Below, in pieces: positions 58,414-64,000 of a stretch of 64,000 nucleotides of DNA. The stretch is from Certhia americana (taxonomy: Eukaryota > Chordata > Aves > Passeriformes > Certhiidae). The position numbers and the translations under genes were made by a program. How positions within the stretch are numbered: position 1 is the first letter of the stretch; each line of letters opens with the position of its first letter. The stretch lies in assembly GCA_018697195.1 (NCBI GenBank), contig JAGMWU010000077.1, positions 124,001-188,000 of the forward strand, written 5' to 3'. The notes under the pieces are model-generated. The model was not told where the DNA came from. It searched no databases and worked only from the letters and a program-made list of their open reading frames with translations.

Positions 58414-59835
58414 CTGCCAAAAGACAAATATAAGTAAATATTTAAATATGAATCTTTATCTACCACGATAAAAGCAGATACAGGATTCAGTAGCTCACCA
58501 AATTGAACCAAACCCTCAGTAAGATGATTAAATGTTCACAGTGACCTCGCCTGTGTTACAGCACAACTCTCCACAGCTTCTCTTTACAAAATGCTCAAAT
58601 AAAAACAACCAGTCTGCTCTTTGGGGAAGAAGGCAATTTGAACTGTATTCTCAAATGATTAAACCTCATGGGGAAAATGCAGAGAGAAGTAGCACCCAAA
58701 AGGTGAGCTGTCAACAAATCACAGAATATTTTGGGGTGGAAGGGGCCTTAAACATCATCCAGTTCCAACCCCTCTTCCATGGGGTTGGAGCAAAACAAAA
58801 AAAAAAGAAATAGAAATAAATAAATAAAATAAATTCCATAATTGCCCTGAAATCTCACCACAAGATCAGCTGTCTTACTCCTTTGGGAGGTATACTACTT
58901 CGAGGTAGAAAAAATATCCATGAAGTGTCCTCTGTAAGTGGTTACTAAAACTGACATCCCATTTTCTGCAAGGGGAAATCACTGATTTTGTGTCAGCCTT
59001 TTCCCACTGGAACTCCCTAATTTGGAATTTTTCTCTAGGGAAACTCCAATCCTCAGTGCCTTAAGTCTGACAGTATTAGGAAAAATCGAATAAAAGTGAT
59101 TTTAGATATCCAGACGAGGCAGAAGAAATCATGGCTGTCTGGGGAGAAGAGATGAGCAGCAGGAGCTGCTCCTTCAGTTTGGACATTTTCTGGCTTTTTA
59201 TTACTGGAGTTCAAACACTGCCTGTTCTGCTTCCCAAATTATTCTGGATATTCAAATAAAAGGAGCAATCCACTGATCCACAGCATTCCTTCACAGCCGT
59301 GTCTGATCATGACTTTATGGCCCTTCCCCACTGAGGTGTCCCCACAAATATACAAATGCATCACCTCTAAAATCCTCTTTTCCACAATATTAACACAGGT
59401 ATCTTGAAAATCTCTTGGAAGTGAAATTAATTTAAGATTTGACAATTTAAATGAATGATACATCCCCTTCCCTCAGCCAGGATCACTGCAGCAAAATCCT
59501 CTGTGGACAAAAAAGTTGTCCAGTGGAGTTTCAACCTCTGCTCCATTCTGTGCACATAAGAACCCCAAAATGTAGGGTTTATGTGCATTGTTTGAGGGTG
59601 GTTTTTTTTTGTTGTTTGGGGGTTTGGTAATGAACTGTTAAAATGTTCATTTACCTGTGCCATGAAAAGGTATGGGATCAGTCCAGGAGATAAGCAGAAT
59701 ATTGGCAGCTTTTTGGGGGAAAATATAGATCCACAAAACCACCAAGTTCCTGAAGCACATCTGGAATTGTGTCATGCCCTCCCAGGATTACTCTGCCAAC
59801 GTACACCAAGAAAGAAACCACCATGTAAGCCTTAC
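58414..59835 (-). other. PATJ: PATJ intron, 1.4 kb
   Basis: The intron contains a CR1 3' end (58718-58795) followed by an A-rich tail (58798-58830). Nothing else is recognised. Confidence 0.8.
58718..58795 (-). mobile_element. CR1 LINE 3' end fragment
   Basis: AATCACAGAATATTTTGGGG, TGGAAGGGGCCTTAAACATC and ATCCAGTTCCAACCCCTCTT, then CCATGGGGTTGG, follow the CR1 3' end in reverse. It is truncated after about 80 bases. Confidence 0.88.
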
Positions 59836-59892
59836 CTTTGAGTACTTCTGGAGCTCTGAATCGTCTTTAAAGGGCATATCCACATTCACAAC
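59836..59892 (-). CDS. PATJ: PATJ exon 2 of this window: linker before PDZ4
   Basis: This 57-base exon is phase 0 at both ends and encodes 19 residues, VVNVDMPFKDDSELQKYSK. DDxELQKYSK is shared with human PATJ just before LLPIHTLRL, as recalled. It is the shortest exon in the window. The acceptor is TTTTTAG and the donor AAG|GTAAGG is strong. Being phase 0 on both sides, its skipping would keep the frame. Confidence 0.92.
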
Positions 59893-62272
59893 CTAAAAAT
59901 TGGACATCAGAACATTTTTCAACAGCGGGACAATAAAGACTTTACCAGAACGATGAAATTCTGGCAAAAAAAACCCTCATGAGCAAAATAAACCGTACTT
60001 AAACAATGTCACATTGATGCAAAATAATTTTAAACAAATGTTAGAAAAATCTTTCAGGCACAGAACATTTACAAGTAGGAATGTGGTGATTATGCACTAT
60101 TAGCAGACTCCAATATTATCCTATTCCCGGAGCCCAAATGCCAATTTTAGTCAAGTTCAGTAATCCTGTGTAAGCACAAAATGCCATTATGTTTGACACA
60201 AATACCCACACGGACTTGCCAATCAGAATTTGAAAGTATGACAGCTTAAGTTGTTACCTCGGGCTATAGTGCAGCCATCTCTCATCCAGACTAACCCACC
60301 AACTTCTGTTGCTAACATGGCTTGAAATACATAACTTAAATTACCAAATGGGAATGGAAAGTGGGTTATTTAAACCAGGCACAGGAAACCTTTTCCGTGT
60401 CTTTTTTTAAGATTAATAAAATGACTGTGTTCACCACCAGTTTTCTTGTATAGTCCCTTCTTAACATAACAGATTTACCTGTAACCTTAGAAGGTTATTT
60501 ACTCCAATTTTAAATGTAATCATGACAAAATCATAGAATGGGTTGGGTTGGAAAAACCCTTAAAGATCATTTAGTTCCAATCTACAGACCAGGGTTGGAA
60601 TTTGGGACACTGAAGTTGAATGTTTAAAGGAAAGCTACACTTGGTAGATCTGAAAAAAAACAGAGCCTTGCAAAAAATCAGGTAACTTTTCTTTGATAAC
60701 TTCTAGTTTAATAAAGATTAGATTTTTCTTTTGGATTAATTATGAACAGGGCTTCCAACATGTTTTTTTCCAGTACTCAGGGTTTTTTCCCTGACAGATA
60801 GAACCCATTTCATGATCATGCATGTAACTAAATGAATTTCTGACTGGTAACTCCTCAGCCTGACACCACACAGTCCCTGCGCAGGATCTCAGCTCCTTCC
60901 ACTGGCACCAAAAAGGACCACTAGCACAGAAGCCACCAGGGCCACCAAGCCCTCTCTTCAAACAGCTATTTCTTCTCAAGATAAATACTCCTGAGTTAAT
61001 CCTATAGGAACTTTTGGGGTGAGTTCTGGGGGCTGAGTGAGGATGGTGTGACACAGGGACTGGGGTGTCACAGGCTGGACTCAAACTGGACGCTGCTGCT
61101 GAACTCAGGAGGGAGGCACAGGCACTCAGAAACCAAAAAATGACTTTCAAAATGGGATGCCAGGAGAGTTCCCTTCTATTATTCAAGAGGCCCCATCGTT
61201 AACATTTTCACTGCTGACATTTCACCGGCGGTGGCTGAAGAAGGATTGGGAATGGTTGGATTCACCAACTAAGCAGGATTTCATCCTCTGTGGGAAGTGT
61301 GATAGTGCTCAGGGAGGTAATATCAGCCCCTGGAAATGTAAGGGTGGGAATACCAAGCAACTGAAGTGGGCAGCCAAACAGATTTATTGCATCATGTACA
61401 TAATCTCACACGAGCTTCAGATCTTAAAGGAGTGCTAATGGAAAGAAGGGAAGTGAGTTTCTCAAGGCAATTCTTAAAGCTACTTTAAATCTCCCAGCGA
61501 GTGACTGGAACGATGGCTACTCCAAGTAGTAAAAATAAGTGTCTCTAAATCAACTGGACAAGCACTGCAAAGACAAACAGGGCATTTTCTTGGTGGTGGT
61601 GAGAATTTTTTAAGGCTTCAGAAAGAACGCTGTCCAGAGTCTTTTATCTGTACTTGCTGGCTCACCCAGCACTGAAAAGCACAAGTGAATTACAATTTCC
61701 ATCAACTCTTTGTGACAATTCATCCAAACAATCTTTTGCTAGGCAATTATTTAATATGAAGTGAAGAAATATCTACCAGACACTGGCACCACAAAGTTAC
61801 ACTATTGAGAATTACTTCATATTTACGCAGCATGTTTGAAAATCATGCTTTCATTCTTAAGATAAAATGGTAAGATTCTTCTGAAAACAGACGCTCTATC
61901 CTGAGCCATTTTTTTTATTCAGTGCCCAGTAAAACAAATAGATCATAAATGAAATAATAAAAATGCCATATATTTTAAGTGTCTGCTGTGATGCAGATTT
62001 AACAGGACAGCTGATTTCCTTAAATCACTGTTCCTGTCTTGTATTTGTATGACAATAGTCTCCATATAAACAGAATAAAATAAAAGGACAACAAATCCCC
62101 CAACTCATTATAACATACATTTCAGCCCTGATGTTACAGGAAAGAAAGTCTGATGTTAGTGATCTGTTCCAAACACTGAACTGTTCTATAAACAGCCTGT
62201 AATGCTAAGCTCACAGATCTGTAATTTAAAGAAATAACATTCATGAATGTAGTTTATTGAAATAAAACATAC
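59893..62272 (-). other. PATJ: PATJ intron, 2.4 kb
   Basis: This intron contains one CR1 3' end (60528-60605). An open frame on the minus strand at 60740-61186 has no recognisable homology and is likely chance. Nothing else is seen. Confidence 0.8.
60528..60605 (-). mobile_element. CR1 LINE 3' end fragment
   Basis: AAATCATAGAATGGGTTGGG, TTGGAAAAACCCTTAAAGAT and CATTTAGTTCCAATCTACAG, then ACCAGGGTTGG, match the CR1 3' end in reverse. The copy is short. Confidence 0.88.
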
Positions 62273-62349
62273 CATAACTTCGTATTCTGGTCCCAGCAGG
62301 TTTTCCCACTTGGATTTCAGCTCATGTGCTGGAGGGAGTGGGACTCTTC
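62273..62349 (-). CDS. PATJ: PATJ exon 1 of this window: linker between PDZ3 and PDZ4
   Basis: This 77-base exon enters with two bases that finish a codon begun in an exon outside the window. It then encodes 25 residues, [20 protein letters not shown] then EYEVM, and leaves in phase 0. [17 protein letters not shown] corresponds to human PATJ ELKSRWENLLGPDYEVM as recalled, in the linker just before PDZ4. The acceptor is ATTTAG and the donor ATG|GTATGT. It is the most upstream PATJ exon I can recognise here. Confidence 0.93.
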
Positions 62350-64000
62350 CTAAATATGAAAGTGAATGTTAAATTTACAAGCATATTGTACACTCAGAAG
62401 TACATTTACTTCTAAATACTCCAACAAAAATTCAGTGTAAATAAAAGATTAGAGGGAATAATCCCCACAAGGGAAGTGCATTAAGCTGAGTCTATCAAAC
62501 AGCGCAAATCAAAAATGTCTTTCTTAGGAAAACAATGCAAAATGTCAGCTCCTGTAAAAGTGTGATTTATTCAGCTGAGAGGCAGAAGAGGTGATGCTTG
62601 GTGATGAGATGTGAGTTCTGTACCGTGCAGTACTGTAAATAAATCATTCTTTCAGGCTGCAAAACAAATTTCACACGACTTCATCATTTGTAGCCGTAAA
62701 AACGCTTCCCACTCCAGGGAAACATCACCTCCCACCCAAATGAGCCCCCTTAAGAAGCAAAACACCTGACAAGATATTGCTGTTATCAAGGGGCTGTGTC
62801 AGCACAATGCAGGCACAGACTTTATTTATACATTTGGCAGGTATAAAGCCTTGTCTACTTTAATTAGGCCAGTAAGTAACATGAGCTTTAATATAAGCTC
62901 CAGTTCTAAACCAGCCTTCCGTGGGAACTTGGCTATCTTGACATTTATATCTTTTCAGCTTTCTTACTTATGCAACCAAGGCAGTTGGTTACAGTCCTGT
63001 AAGACAATTTGACAGAGCTAGACAGCAGAAAATGACTGGCTGCCCCGCGTTTGACCTCAGCCAGAAGCTCAGCTCACATATAAAGTTCCAAGCTGGAGCA
63101 ATGTGTAACTGGTAAGAATCAAGCTCTACAGCAAATTCCATCCAGCAGCGACAGCAGCAGCATCTGGGGGCCGAATTACCAAAACCTGGGGTTGTTTTTT
63201 AACCCCCCTGAATGACTTGCAGCAGTTTTGTCAGATGTCTGGACAAGGCACAGACCACTCGGTGCTGCTGCTGCTGCGTCGCCCTGAAATTCGGAATGTA
63301 AAGTTCAAGCTCACGTTTTGCACACAAGCAGTGAGTAAAACACCCAAAAAGGAGAGGGGGGGAATTGTGAAGACACCACAAGGAGCTCAGAGCCCACCTA
63401 GGAGAAAAAGTCTGCACAAATGGCATTGTCAAGCTGCCTCTGCTTTCAACACCTTCTCAGGCTGCAAAGATAAAGCTCTGCGATACAATCCTCATTACAC
63501 ACTTTCATAACTTTCAAGTTTTCCACTCAATAAAAACAAAGATTGAAGTTTACTTCTGTGACAACAAAGCTCACTTTCAGCCATGCCAGGCAGGAAAATT
63601 CTGCCTGATCTGCACTGAGAAACCACACTGCTCAGAGCCTAACAACTGAGGTGTCACTTGGAAATATCTGGAGGATTTTCAAACTACAGGCTTAAAGCAG
63701 ACAGGTATCTGAGAATTCCAGCAATCCGGATAGCTGTTTTCTGCTACCAAAATCACACCTCACCAAGATTAAAAACTTGGGTTTGTAAATACAGCCCACA
63801 GTTGTCTCTGAAATAAATTACCTCCTTAAAAAATAATGAAAAGACAAATTGTCCTAAAATTCTCAACAAGTTAAAGTTTTTAAACTTAATTGAAAATTAA
63901 CATTTCTAATGTGTGACTTATTATCAAGCACAGGCTGATCACTTTTTTACTTCTCAACTGTATCAAAACCAGAATACCAGGGCATTCTTCTGCTCCTTCC
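62350..64000 (-). other. PATJ: PATJ intron (partial), upstream edge of the window
   Basis: This is the 3' part of the intron before exon 1 of this window. No further PATJ exon was recognised up to position 64000, and the donor of this intron lies outside. No CR1 or microsatellite stands out. Confidence 0.7.

Noticed and set aside
3374..62349. MPDZ (MUPP1) as the gene identity
   Set aside because: The PDZ4 and PDZ7 sequences and the linker words agree with PATJ as recalled. MPDZ has different residues at the same positions, such as GLGISLEATVGHHFIRSV in its fourth PDZ domain.
63810..63850. Possible upstream PATJ exon ending at a GTAATT donor
   Set aside because: No acceptor with a pyrimidine tract lies upstream and the peptide does not resemble the PATJ linker before PDZ4.
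1..64000. CRISPR arrays, operons, integrases or other microbial systems
   Set aside because: The window shows spliced vertebrate gene structure and avian retroelements throughout. The short tandem repeats have two copies or are microsatellites, and none has spacer-like unique sequence.

Overview
This window is vertebrate, and almost certainly bird, nuclear DNA. At least a dozen CR1 LINE fragments, typical of birds and reptiles, are scattered through it in both orientations, along with one solo LTR resembling those of songbird endogenous retroviruses. Coding DNA is sparse: short exons with GT-AG borders are separated by introns of 0.6 to 22 kb. I see no bacterial-type genes, operons, CRISPR arrays or complete RNA genes.

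All coding sequence I can support belongs to one gene on the minus strand: PATJ (also called INADL), the multi-PDZ scaffold of the Crumbs polarity complex. Sixteen consecutive exons run from 62273-62349 (most upstream) to 3374-3570 (most downstream). Their reading phases join without a break into 2,285 coding bases, or 761 whole codons. They encode the linker before PDZ4, PDZ4, PDZ5, a long acidic linker, PDZ6, a basic/acidic linker, and the first two thirds of PDZ7. The L27 domain and PDZ1-3 lie beyond 64000. The rest of PDZ7 and PDZ8-10 lie left of position 1. The whole window is therefore inside the PATJ transcription unit.

Region by region: 1-3373 is part of the intron that splits PDZ7. 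3374-3570 is the PDZ7 exon. 3571-25744 is a 22-kb intron. 25745-34731 holds the linker and PDZ6 exons. 34731-39123 holds the acidic linker and the second half of PDZ5. 39124-53714 is a 14.6-kb intron with most of the repeats. 53715-62349 holds the first half of PDZ5, PDZ4 and the linker before PDZ4. 62350-64000 is intron.

I did not find a new biological system. The points most worth following are a partly duplicated 5' splice site at the PDZ7 exon, near-identical DNA in the PDZ5 and PDZ7 exons that hints at gene conversion, a SINE-like element with two inverted tRNA-like arms, a solo LTR nested in an old CR1, and a 14-A tract directly after one splice donor. Exon assignments rest on reading the sequence and on remembered human PATJ and MPDZ proteins. 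No alignment was run.
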